From positions 62,001 through 126,000 of the forward strand of contig NZ_QPIW01000012.1 of the NCBI RefSeq assembly GCF_003339505.1: 64,000 bases of DNA, in the 5' to 3' direction. The stretch is from Runella aurantiaca (GTDB lineage: Bacteria; Bacteroidota; Bacteroidia; Cytophagales; Spirosomataceae). Below the pieces are notes generated by a model, which did not search any database, was not told the DNA's origin, and saw nothing but the letters and a program-made list of their open reading frames with translations. The translations under genes and the position numbers were made by a program. Positions 15,779 through 25,400 of this stretch are shown here, one piece after another (position 1 is the first letter of the stretch; the number at the start of each line of letters is the position of its first letter).

Positions 15779-17350
15779 TTACTCCCCTTTCCGCAATACC
15801 TTTCCCGCCCGCAGTCCCGTGTGTTTTTCATTTTCTACGACCAATTCCCCGTTGACGAGGACGTACTTCATCCCGCGAGAATATTGATGGGGGCGGTCGT
15901 AGGTAGAAACGTCGATGATGGTGTTTTCGTCAAATATGAGTACATCGGCCACGCGACCAGATTGAAGCAGGCCGCGCTCTGCCAACTTGAATTTTTGGGC
16001 GGGCAACGAAGTCATCCGGCGAATGGCTTCTTCCAAAGCGATGATTTTCTTTTGACGTACGTAGTAACCCAACACGCGGGCGTTGGTGCCGTAGCCGCGC
16101 GGGTGAGGCACGCCAAAGTTATACACCCGAATGGAGGCATCGGAGGCAAACATATTTTGCGGATACCGCATGATATTTTCGACGTCCCAATCGCCCATGC
16201 CGTGAAATACCATACTAGCCCCACCTTTGACGGCCATTTCCATGATGGTCTCGGCTTCTACGGTTGCTTTGTGTTTACGCCCTTTCAGGAGATTTATCTC
16301 TTCAATATTTTTACCGTTGAGCGTGGTATCAGCGTCATAATAAGCCACTACGGCGTAGGTAAAGTGATTTTGCTTACGACGTTTGAGCGTTGCCACCATT
16401 TCTTTCACCATACGCTGACGCGTAGCGGGGTCATTGACGCGTGCTTTGATGGAATCCAATCCGCCCGCCAACGCCCAACTTGGCAATAATGTATTTAGCC
16501 CAGTGCTGCTGGCGGTATAGGGGTATTGATCAATGGTTACATCAATGCCTTCACGGCGGGCGTTTTCGACAGCCGCAATGGTCTCTTTGGAGCGCCCCCA
16601 GTTGTTTTGTCCGCTTACTTTGAAGTGCGAAATCTGAACAGGAATGGCGGCCTGCCGCCCGATATTGACGGCCTCTTCGATGGCGGTCAGGACTTCATCG
16701 CCTTCATAACGAATGTGCGAGGCATACACGCCGCCGTAGCGAGCCGCCACTTTGGCCAACCCCACGACTTCTTCGGTATTGGAATAGGTACCAGGTACGT
16801 AAATCAGCCCCGTAGCCAGACCATAGGCACCGTCTTTCATGGCTTTTTCGACGATGGCTTCCATACGCTGTTGCTCTTCGGTGGTTGCAAACCGATTGGC
16901 TGTACCCATCACGGCTTTGCGGACGTCATTGTGCCCAATCAACGACGCGACGTTGACCGATGTTTTGACACTGTCTAGTTGCTTAAAATACAGCCCTAAG
17001 TCTACGTTTGACAAACCGCAATTGCCCGTTACCACGGTGGTGACGCCATCATAAATGAAATTGTCGGCCGTAGGAAGTCGGAATTCGTCTTCTTCAATGT
17101 GGGTATGTACATCAATAAACCCCGGACTCACAATCAGCCCTTTGGCATCCAATATTTTCTTGGCGGTGGCATTCGGCCATTGGCCAACGCGCGCAATCTT
17201 GCCATTTTTGATGGCTACATCGCCGTAAAACCAAGCATTTCCGGTACCGTCTACAATTTTACCGCCGCGTATAAGTACATCATATTCTTGGGCAAAAGTT
17301 GCGATTGCAGTGAAGAAAACAAACGTGATGAGGGCGCAGAGTTGTTTCAT
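15779..17350 (-). CDS. N-acyl-D-amino-acid deacylase (D-aminoacylase), exported
   Basis: A signal peptide ending near TFAQ is followed by an amidohydrolase of the D-aminoacylase group, which hydrolyses N-acyl-D-amino acids to carboxylate and free D-amino acid. Marks are DVLIRGGKIVDGTG, the HxH metal site in FIDVHTHIE (Asp and His), the metal-bridging region VVTGNCGLS, YASHIRYEG, PVQISHFKVSG, and a late MFASDAS. The C-terminal beta-sandwich closes with ADVLIFDENT and YVLVNGELVV. Full length (523). With the neighbouring carboxypeptidases it suggests periplasmic recycling of peptides or cell-wall-derived D-amino acids. Confidence 0.9.
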   Translation of the reverse strand: MKQLCALITFVFFTAIATFAQEYDVLIRGGKIVDGTGNAWFYGDVAIKNGKIARVGQWPNATAKKILDAKGLIVSPGFIDVHTHIEEDEFRLPTADNFIYDGVTTVVTGNCGLSNVDLGLYFKQLDSVKTSVNVASLIGHNDVRKAVMGTANRFATTEEQQRMEAIVEKAMKDGAYGLATGLIYVPGTYSNTEEVVGLAKVAARYGGVYASHIRYEGDEVLTAIEEAVNIGRQAAIPVQISHFKVSGQNNWGRSKETIAAVENARREGIDVTIDQYPYTASSTGLNTLLPSWALAGGLDSIKARVNDPATRQRMVKEMVATLKRRKQNHFTYAVVAYYDADTTLNGKNIEEINLLKGRKHKATVEAETIMEMAVKGGASMVFHGMGDWDVENIMRYPQNMFASDASIRVYNFGVPHPRGYGTNARVLGYYVRQKKIIALEEAIRRMTSLPAQKFKLAERGLLQSGRVADVLIFDENTIIDVSTYDRPHQYSRGMKYVLVNGELVVENEKHTGLRAGKVLRKGE

Positions 17351-17398
17351 GAAGTGGGGTTAATATTAGGTTAAACGAAGAACGTAAAAAAACGGCGC

Positions 17399-17426
17399 AA
17401 AAAAAATTGGTCGGCCTTTCGACCAA
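17399..17426 (-). terminator. Terminator of the M14 carboxypeptidase gene
   Basis: On the - strand, TTGGTCG (17426-17420) and its complement CGACCAA (17413-17407) form a 7-bp stem with a 6-nt loop, followed by eight U. It separates the M14 pair from the deacylase gene. Confidence 0.78.
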
Positions 17427-17465
17427 CCAATTTATCATTTGTAGTAATGCAAAATAAAAAAACCA

Positions 17466-17490
17466 GTAGGGGCAGGCTTTACGTCTGCCT
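17466..17490. repeat. REP-like repeat (GTAGGGGCAGG family)
   Basis: GTAGGGGCAGGCTTTACGTC followed by TGCCT matches the core of the 10636-10684 and 12801-12825 elements. Complementary GGCAGGC/GTCTGCC arms allow a hairpin. Confidence 0.6.
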
Positions 17491-17567
17491 GATTTATAAA
17501 AACCGCAAAACCGAAGAACTGCTCGGGCAGCCCCGCGAAAAATAATAAATGTAAAATATACAGTGCT

Positions 17568-19385
17568 TTACAGGGTTTTGGAAACAATGCCTCCTTTGCG
17601 GCTGTCTACCTCAACGGTCCATTTGTCGGCTTTGCCTTTGACAATCCAGCGTACTTTCACGGAATTTCCGCCACCACCGCCGCCGCCAAAAAAGCCGCCG
17701 CCGCCGCCGCCACCAGATACGGTACCAGCAATGTTGGCTACTTCAATCGTTTGCGGATTGTATTTTTGTTCTCTCGTGATTCCTAAATCTTCATTTTCTA
17801 CAATCATTCCCGCCAACACTTGCGCATTTTTGAGCGTGATGTAATCAGGTCGTTCGATTTTGAATCGTAAATCATGCGCGGAGTGGGTCGGAATAGCCCG
17901 TTGGTTTTGTACCACCGCCGTTACTTCCGTCAGGCCGTTGGCTAAGGCTTTGGTTTTAATATCAATGATTTCCAACTTAGGCATGTGGTAGGCATGAAGC
18001 ATGGTAAAGGCCATGTTACGGTGTCCTTCTTCTTCCAACAAAAAGCCCGGCGTGTTACGAATATAGTTGCGTTTGGTTCCACCGATTTCAATATCGCCGT
18101 ATTGTGGGTGTTTGATGGACTTCCATTTTACGTAACCGTCACCCAACAACAAGAACTTATCAAACTCTTCAAACTCGCTGTTTTGGTTGCGGTTTTCGGT
18201 AGAGTTTTTGTTGAACATCCGCCAAGACGTATTGATTTCGTTGGAGAACATAAACACGCCGCGCCCCAGTCCAATCCAGTCAATTTCGCCACCATACACG
18301 GTATAAAGGTCTTTCCAAAGCACATAATATTTATACCCCGGAATCATTTTCTCTCCCGTTTTTCCGATGACATCGTACACGGCAATGTCAGATTGTGGCA
18401 CGTACATGGCATCTTCTTCCGCTCCAGGAGGACGCAAAAACATCCCGCCGAAATTGTGATAACTTTGGGCACCTGCAATGTTGGGATGTGAGTAGAAGAA
18501 TTTCTTCACGTTTTTTGTTTCGGGCAATGTTCCCGGATAAAAAAGCGCCCCACCCTGAATATAATCAGGCTGCCAGCCCCAACCCCAGTCGCGGTTGGGG
18601 TCGTATGCGCCTGGATTGTCTTCGTTTACGCGACCATCACCGTCATTGTCAATCCCCTCAAAACCAAGCATTTCGTATTCTCCTTGCTCATCTGGCTTAG
18701 CCAAAATCATGCGCCCCGGAAAATCAGGGTCTACTTTATACCGCCCCGTTGGAGATTTGCGACGCATGGTCACGATGTTGCCATCACCATCCAAATCATC
18801 GTAGGTATCTTCATCCACCAAACCATCACCGTCGTCGTCGAGGGGCATCATGCCTGAGCGCGACGAGCTGGTGGTGTTTGATTTATAGATAAAATTTTCG
18901 TGCGCATCAGGGTTAAGTGAAGGCAATATGTAGAATGTACGTCCTTTCAACATATCGGTTACAAAATCCATTTTTCCAAAACTCTCGGCCAAGTACCAAG
19001 CCGTGTACATGGCAAACTGCGTTCCCTGCAACTCATTGGCGTGGATGTTTCCATCAATCCAAAAAGCAGGCTTACTTTCGGGTTTTCCGCTTTTAAAATC
19101 TGTAACGGTAATGACGTACATGTCACGCCCCTGAAACGATTTTCCGATGGATTCGTATTTGACCAAATCTGGATACGCTTTGGCCAATTCTTGCATCAGT
19201 TTGTTGAACCCAGCGTAGTCCATGTAATAATTCCAACCCCATTTTACTTTAGGATTGGCGGGGGTTCCAATCGCCCGCATACCGTTCAGGTCGGGGTCGG
19301 TTTGGGGTGCAGTTTGTGCAAAAGCGTTGACCGCTAAAGTGCAGCAAACGAGTGCATATATAAATGAGTGAATGTATTTTTTCAT
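17568..19385 (-). CDS. Zinc carboxypeptidase, M14 family (active-site intact)
   Basis: This secreted metallocarboxypeptidase of 605 residues has a signal peptide to about residue 23. The zinc ligands are readable: His115 and Glu118 in GNIHANELQ, and His310 in AQSYHNFGG. The likely catalytic Glu383 is in FMFSNEIN. Between them lie two Asp-rich calcium-type loops (DDDGDGLVDED near 183-193, DNDGDGRVNED near 246-256). A beta-sandwich domain follows, interrupted by a poly-glycine patch of two seven-Gly runs around two Phe. It is directly downstream of a degenerate M14 paralogue (45 bp) and probably co-transcribed with it. Confidence 0.92.
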   Translation of the reverse strand: MKKYIHSFIYALVCCTLAVNAFAQTAPQTDPDLNGMRAIGTPANPKVKWGWNYYMDYAGFNKLMQELAKAYPDLVKYESIGKSFQGRDMYVITVTDFKSGKPESKPAFWIDGNIHANELQGTQFAMYTAWYLAESFGKMDFVTDMLKGRTFYILPSLNPDAHENFIYKSNTTSSSRSGMMPLDDDGDGLVDEDTYDDLDGDGNIVTMRRKSPTGRYKVDPDFPGRMILAKPDEQGEYEMLGFEGIDNDGDGRVNEDNPGAYDPNRDWGWGWQPDYIQGGALFYPGTLPETKNVKKFFYSHPNIAGAQSYHNFGGMFLRPPGAEEDAMYVPQSDIAVYDVIGKTGEKMIPGYKYYVLWKDLYTVYGGEIDWIGLGRGVFMFSNEINTSWRMFNKNSTENRNQNSEFEEFDKFLLLGDGYVKWKSIKHPQYGDIEIGGTKRNYIRNTPGFLLEEEGHRNMAFTMLHAYHMPKLEIIDIKTKALANGLTEVTAVVQNQRAIPTHSAHDLRFKIERPDYITLKNAQVLAGMIVENEDLGITREQKYNPQTIEVANIAGTVSGGGGGGGFFGGGGGGGNSVKVRWIVKGKADKWTVEVDSRKGGIVSKTL

Positions 19386-19430
19386 TGTTTTTACAATTAA
19401 CGGATAACAAATAACGATTAACAGAAAGGC

Positions 19431-21188
19431 CTACTTCAACGTCACATCTGCTGATTTTACGCCTGCTGTAGGACATCCCGTTTCAATGGTCAATTTACCA
19501 GTTCCCGACACCAACCACGTGTATTCTTCCGACTCATCAGAAGCAAGTGCGGCGCGCAGGTTCAGGCGTTTACCCGACACAATGGCCTGTCCAGCTCCCA
19601 ATTTCAGTTCGGTTTTTACTTTCTGAACAAAGCGAACACGGTCGCCAATTTCGGCATAGGTTGGCATCAATCCTTTATTGATAACGGTTGCCGTAATACG
19701 CGTCAGGCCGTTGCCCAAAGATTCCGTTTTTACATTTACCAGTTGAATCTCAGGCATCTGAGCGCCCAATCCTGTCAGGAACTTTACATGCTTATCGGCA
19801 GCAGCGGTCAAATAAGAGACCGGCGGGTTCAATTTAGAGAAAGGAACAATTCCGCCCACTTCCACTTTTTGGCCGGGGAAATCAGGGTGTTGAATGGTTT
19901 TCCAATCGACGTACACACCCGTCAATTTTTCTTTGTCGGCCCACTTCAGAAAACGGGCATCATCTTCACTTGCATTAGCCGTGCTTGTTGCTACGGCAGC
20001 ACCACCACCGCCCATGCGTCCACCACCACCAGCAGGGCCGCCTGTGGCAGCAGGTGCAGTTGGAGAAGGGGTGGTTGGGGCCGTTGCGGCGGCTCTTTTG
20101 GTCGTATCTCTGGGGGCCTCTACTTTGGGAGTCCACCAGCCTGGGGTCGTAAAGCTATAACGACCCGCGTGGTAATAAGCCGTTTGGGAGAAATTTCCGC
20201 GTGTTTGCGGCATGGTCGGTGCGTCTTTCAAAGCCGTACGACCATTGTATAATTTTGACACCTGCTCCATCGCTTTGGCATCTTTGGCGAGTGGCCCAGT
20301 CAAAATCCGACGCGCCACTTTTGCCGCGTCAAAACGCGGAGCTTCGCTCAGGTTGTTGTTGGGGCCAAAGGTAAGAACCGCAAAAATATTGGGGGCACGA
20401 TACAGGAAATCCAGTAAAGCGCGTACTTCTGGCTCCGAAGCGGCGTGTTCGCCCGAACCAGTTGTAAATATCTGATAATCAAACGTAAAGTTTTTCTCTG
20501 GGTTTACACCACCCGCACCATCTTCGTTGTATACCCCATCTTTGTCGTTATCAATGCCTTCGGTATAAACCAAATATTTACCGCTTTCACCCTTGGAAGG
20601 GTCAGCTTTGACCAGTATACGTGGGTCTTCTTTGCTCGCTACGTAGGTTCCCGCTGCATCTTCTACGCGAATCCAAGATACAACGCCATCGCCGTTGAGA
20701 TCCTCAAACGGGTCTTCATCTACGCGGCCATCGCGATCGTCGTCGGTTTTGGAGTCATTGGTTGTACGTTCGTACTTTAGTTTGGCCGAAAACTGCTCCT
20801 GCGCATCGGGGTTCATGCTGGGCAGGAAATAGAAAGTCTTGGTTTCCAACAGCTTAGCAACGCTATCAGCATTGGCCGCTCCGAGCATTTTTTCGGCCGT
20901 TTGGATGGCCAATTCGCTACCTGCCAAGTGAGTGCCGTCTAGCCCAGCAACGATAAGAATGGCTGGTTTTTTGGTGGCATCTCCTTTTCCTAAGGTAAGA
21001 AGCCACAGGTCTCGACCACCGGCGCTTTTACCGATAGAACTCACAGAAGCCAATGCGTTGAACTTTGTCGAGAGGTTTTTAAGTCTGCCGGAGAGTTGTG
21101 CGTGGCTATTGTACGTCGTTTGCGCTTCCAAAGTCTGCGCAACACACGCCAATACCAGTACTCCTCCATAGAGTAATTGACGAATCAT
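19431..21188 (-). CDS. M14-family carboxypeptidase homologue lacking catalytic residues (probable pseudoenzyme)
   Basis: The protein (585 aa, signal peptide to about residue 22) aligns without gaps to the neighbouring M14 enzyme around each active-site segment, but the key residues are replaced. The HxxE zinc motif is DGTH (Asp84, His87). The third ligand His is Gly in VLTFGPNNN. The catalytic Glu position falls on Pro/Gly in YSFTTPGWW. The scaffold is kept: FLPSMNPDAQEQF, the Asp-rich loops DDDRDGRVDED and DNDKDGVYNED, and the C-terminal sandwich. A Pro/Thr/Gly-rich insert with GGPAGGGGRMGGGG interrupts it near residue 390. It may bind peptides or chaperone the active paralogue; that is inference. 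Confidence 0.85.
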   Translation of the reverse strand: MIRQLLYGGVLVLACVAQTLEAQTTYNSHAQLSGRLKNLSTKFNALASVSSIGKSAGGRDLWLLTLGKGDATKKPAILIVAGLDGTHLAGSELAIQTAEKMLGAANADSVAKLLETKTFYFLPSMNPDAQEQFSAKLKYERTTNDSKTDDDRDGRVDEDPFEDLNGDGVVSWIRVEDAAGTYVASKEDPRILVKADPSKGESGKYLVYTEGIDNDKDGVYNEDGAGGVNPEKNFTFDYQIFTTGSGEHAASEPEVRALLDFLYRAPNIFAVLTFGPNNNLSEAPRFDAAKVARRILTGPLAKDAKAMEQVSKLYNGRTALKDAPTMPQTRGNFSQTAYYHAGRYSFTTPGWWTPKVEAPRDTTKRAAATAPTTPSPTAPAATGGPAGGGGRMGGGGAAVATSTANASEDDARFLKWADKEKLTGVYVDWKTIQHPDFPGQKVEVGGIVPFSKLNPPVSYLTAAADKHVKFLTGLGAQMPEIQLVNVKTESLGNGLTRITATVINKGLMPTYAEIGDRVRFVQKVKTELKLGAGQAIVSGKRLNLRAALASDESEEYTWLVSGTGKLTIETGCPTAGVKSADVTLK

Positions 21189-21390
21189 AAAGTTTGGTTT
21201 TTAGTGTTTAGTCTGGTGCAGAAAAACAGAAGTTCAAAGTCACAGGGAGTAATCTCTGTGCTTTTTATCCTTCCCCTTACACACCATTGACAAGGCAAGT
21301 TAGCTAAGAAACTTTATACCCAATAGTTTGTTGTACTTTTGAGCGATAAAAACCGAAATTTCAGAGAGGTAACCGATAGTTTTGCGAACA

Positions 21391-22365
21391 ATGTCTTTTT
21401 TTAAACTCAATTCCGTTTCAAAAATATATCAACAACAATGGGTCGTCAAAGAAGTTAGCTTTGCGCTTTTTGAAGGTGAAATCTTTGGTTTACTGGGCGA
21501 AAGTGGCTCTGGGAAAAGCACTTTACTCCGCATTGCGGCGGGATTATTGGACCCCGACGAAGGGGACATTTGGCTTCAGGGACAAAAATTGCGCCTTGCC
21601 AGCGACCAGCTCATCCCCGGCCATCCCGACATCAAAATTGTTCATCAAGATTATAACCTTTCGGCACCGTTGACGGTCCGGGAGAACATAAATTACGCGT
21701 TACGGTACTACGAAAAAGCCTACCGCGACGAACGGGTGGACGAGTTACTCCAGCTTTGTCAACTGGAATCCGTGGCCGAACATACCGCCAAATCGCTTTC
21801 TGGTGGCGAAAAACAGCGCACCGCCATTGCCCGTGCTTTGGCCGAAGAAGCCAAAGTTTTGCTGTTGGATGAGCCTTTTGCCCATTTGGACTTACCCAAC
21901 CGCCGCCGCCTCACCGAAACCATTCGAGAGCTAGCCGAACAAACGGGCATTGCCTGCATTTTTGTCACGCACGACGCCAATGATGCCCTCAGCCTCTCCA
22001 CGCGCATGGGTATTTTACAACATGGAAATTTGATTCAGCTCGGTACACCAGAGATTATTTATCATTCGCCCGCCGATGCCTACGTGGCCGAACTGACGGG
22101 GGAAATAAATCTGTTGGATGCGGATTTTTTGAAAAACCATGTCCATTCTCACCTCCCCGATGGTCGCATTGCCATTCGGCCCGAAAAACTCACACTCTCC
22201 CTTTCGCCCACCATTTACGGGGTAGAAAGTGTGGTAAAACGGGTGGTGTTTGAAGGCAGTCACTACAAAATATACCTTCAAGCGGGGCCGCAACTGCTCA
22301 AAGTCAATCACCATGAAGTGGTACCTTTGGAAAAATCAGTATTTGTTGATTTACGCGCTTTATAA
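21391..22365 (+). CDS. ABC transporter ATP-binding protein (PotA/Fe3+-type with TOBE-like end)
   Basis: This is a complete nucleotide-binding subunit: Walker A GESGSGKST near residue 40, Q-loop VHQDYNL, signature SLSGGEKQR, Walker B VLLLDEPFAHLD and H-loop VTHD. The last ~90 residues (IAIRPEKLTLSLS) resemble the TOBE region of polyamine, iron and sulfate importers. No permease or binding protein lies beside it, so the substrate is unknown. An in-frame TTG at 21382 exists; the ATG at 21391 is preferred and begins the usual MSFFKLNSVSK. It is divergent from the M14 genes across about 200 nt. Confidence 0.9.
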   Translation: MSFFKLNSVSKIYQQQWVVKEVSFALFEGEIFGLLGESGSGKSTLLRIAAGLLDPDEGDIWLQGQKLRLASDQLIPGHPDIKIVHQDYNLSAPLTVRENINYALRYYEKAYRDERVDELLQLCQLESVAEHTAKSLSGGEKQRTAIARALAEEAKVLLLDEPFAHLDLPNRRRLTETIRELAEQTGIACIFVTHDANDALSLSTRMGILQHGNLIQLGTPEIIYHSPADAYVAELTGEINLLDADFLKNHVHSHLPDGRIAIRPEKLTLSLSPTIYGVESVVKRVVFEGSHYKIYLQAGPQLLKVNHHEVVPLEKSVFVDLRAL

Positions 22366-22492
22366 AATCGAAGATTGATAAGGTATAACACAAAAAACCG
22401 CAAGGATAAATTACCAGCGTACAACGGGGAAATAGATTTGGGGCGCATTGCAAATATGCGTAATTTTCAGCACAACTAAATAACCCTTCATC

Positions 22493-25400
22493 ATGCGATT
22501 TCTACCCTTTCTAGCGTTGTTAGCTGGTTTTTGGGGCAACGGTAGCCACGCCTCCGCGCAAGGTACTCGTCTGCTGCGTCAACCCACCGTCAGCGACCGC
22601 GCCATTGTCTTTGTATATGCCGACGACCTCTGGCTCGTTGACCGCGACGGCGGCAACGCTCAACGCCTCACCACCCACGAAGGCACCGAATCTCTCCCTC
22701 ATTTTTCGCCCGACGGTAGCCTAATTGCATTTTCGGCTCAGTACGCGGGCAACACCGACGTGTATGTTATTCCCGCTACAGGCGGCGAACCCAAACGCCT
22801 CACGTGGCATCCAGGCGAGGACGCCGTACAGGGTTGGACTCCCGACGGGCAAAGTGTCGTTTTTCGTTCGGGGCGCAGTGGCTATCCAACCGCCATTGCT
22901 AGGTTTTTCAAAGTCAATATTAAGGGCGGATTTCAGGAAGAACTGCCCATTCCACAAGCCCACGCGGGAGAGATTTCGGCCGATGGCCAAATGGCGGCCT
23001 ACCAAACCATCGGCTTTTGGGACCCCGAATGGCGTAATTATCGCGGTGGACAGGCCCAGCCCATCTGGATTGTTGATTTAAAAACCCTTACGCTCAAAAC
23101 TACTCCCCAAACCGACCGTGAGCGTCATACCGACCCCGTTTGGTACAAAGACATGGTCTACTTTCTCTCTGAACGCGATTATGCCAACAATATCTGGTCG
23201 TTCAACCCCAAAACCAATGAACTGAAGCAGGTCACCTTTCACAAAGATTTTGACGTAAAAAGTCTGGACGCTTCCAATGACCGCATCGTGTATGAACAAG
23301 GAGGCTACCTCCACCTGCTCGACCCGCAAACGGGGCAAGCCAAGCAACTGACAATCAACGTACAGGGAGATTTTACCTGGGCATTGCCCCGCTGGCAAGA
23401 TGTGCGTCCGTCGGCCCTATTGAATGCGTCGCTTTCTCCCACGGGCAAACGGGCTTTGTTTGAATATCGAGGAGATATTTTTACCGTTCCCAAAGAAAAC
23501 GGCGATTGGCGTAACATTAGCCACAGTTCAGGCGTGGCCGACCGCTCGCCCGTGTGGTCGCCAAGTGGTCAGAAGATTGCTTGGTTTTCGGACGCCAGCG
23601 GTGAATACCAATTGATGATTTCGGACCAAGAAGGACTCGAAAAACCGCGCGCCGTGGCCTTGCCCACTCCCACATTTTACTTTAAACCTCAATGGTCGCC
23701 CGACAGCAAATACATTTCATACACCGATACAGACTATAATTTATGGGTTATTGAAGTTGAGGGTGGGCAACCCAAAAAGATTGATACCGAGCGTTTCGCG
23801 CACCCAAATCGCAGTCTGAACCCCGTTTGGTCGCCCGACAGCAAATGGATTGCCTACGCCCGTATTTTGGACAATCAGCACAAAGCCATCAAAGTCTACA
23901 ACCTTGAAACGGGCCAAACGCATCAATTGACCGACGGCCTGTCAGACGCGATTTCACCCGTATGGGACGCCAACGGTAAGTATTTGTATTTTTTAGCAAG
24001 TACTAATTTTGCGCTGAATACAGGCTGGCTTGACATGAGCTCGTACCAAATGCCCGTTACCCGTGGTGTATACATGGTTGTTTTGGCCAAAGGCGAGCCA
24101 TCTCCTTTCCTGCCCAAAAGTGACGAAGAAACCGTAGAAAAAACTGAAAAGAAAGAAGAGCCACCCACCGACGACAAAGCTAAGAAAACGGACAAGAAAG
24201 GGAAAGAAGCGCCCAAAAAGGACGAAAAACCAGAACCTAAAAAGGGAGTTGTGGTAAAAATAGATCTGGACGGGCTTGACCAACGCATTCTGGCGTTGCC
24301 CAAAGTAGCGGTAAAAGATTATGACCAGATCATTGAAGGCCTCGAAGGTTCTCTGTTTTTTACCGAAAATATCCCCGACCAGCCTGGTTTTATTCTCCAT
24401 AAATACACCCTCAAAGACCAGAAAAACGAAGATTTTTTGAAGGGTATTCAATACGCCGTTACCGCTCACGACCGCAAGAATCTGCTGTACCGCAGCGAAG
24501 GTTCATGGGGTATTGTAGCCACCGCCAATCCACCAAAACCGGGCGACGGAAAGCTGAACATGGCAGGCATGAAAATTCAGATTGACCCCAAAGCCGAGTA
24601 TAAGCAAATCTTCCGCGAAGGCTGGCGCTACCAGCGGGACTTTCTGTATGTAAACAATACCCACGGCGCTCCTTGGAACGATGTTTATCAATGGTACTCG
24701 CCTTGGATTGACCACGTTCGCCACCGCACCGACCTCAATTACGTGGTCGATATTTTGGGCGGAGAAATTGCCGTAGGGCACTCATACACCTCAGGTGGCG
24801 ATTTTCCAACCTTGGATAATAACAATCCTGCGGGACTTTTGGGCGCAGATTTTCGCATTGAAAACGGTTTTTATCGCATCAAAACCATTTTTACGGGCGA
24901 AAACTGGAATCCTGAATTGCGCGCTCCGCTCTCTGGCCCGGGCATCGACGTCAAAGAAGGTGATTATCTGCTGGAAATCAATGGCGTGCCCCTTACGGCA
25001 GAGATGGATATTTATGGTTTATTGGAAGGAACGGCCAACCGCCAAATCAAAATTCGCGTAGGTGCTACTACCGACTTAAAAACCGCTAAGCTGATTACGG
25101 TCGTACCCATTGCCAACGAAGCACAGCTCCGCACTCGCGCGTGGGTGGAAGGCAATCGCCGCAAGGTATCCGAACTTTCCAAGGGCCAGTTGGCCTACGT
25201 ATGGATTCCCAATACGGGCAATGGTGGCTACGAGTTTTTTAACCGTTATTATTTTGCCCAACAGGATAAAAAGGGAGCGATTATTGACGAGCGCAACAAC
25301 GGCGGCGGTTCGGCCGCTGACTATATTGTGGACGTTTTGGCCCGAAAATTACAAGGATATTTCAACAGTCGCGCCAACGACCATAAGCCATTCACAACGC

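Noticed and set aside
24120-24250. Possible low-complexity break in the tricorn gene
   Set aside because: The Lys/Glu/Pro-rich stretch is in frame and lies between the second propeller and the C1 part, a natural linker; the gene is intact.
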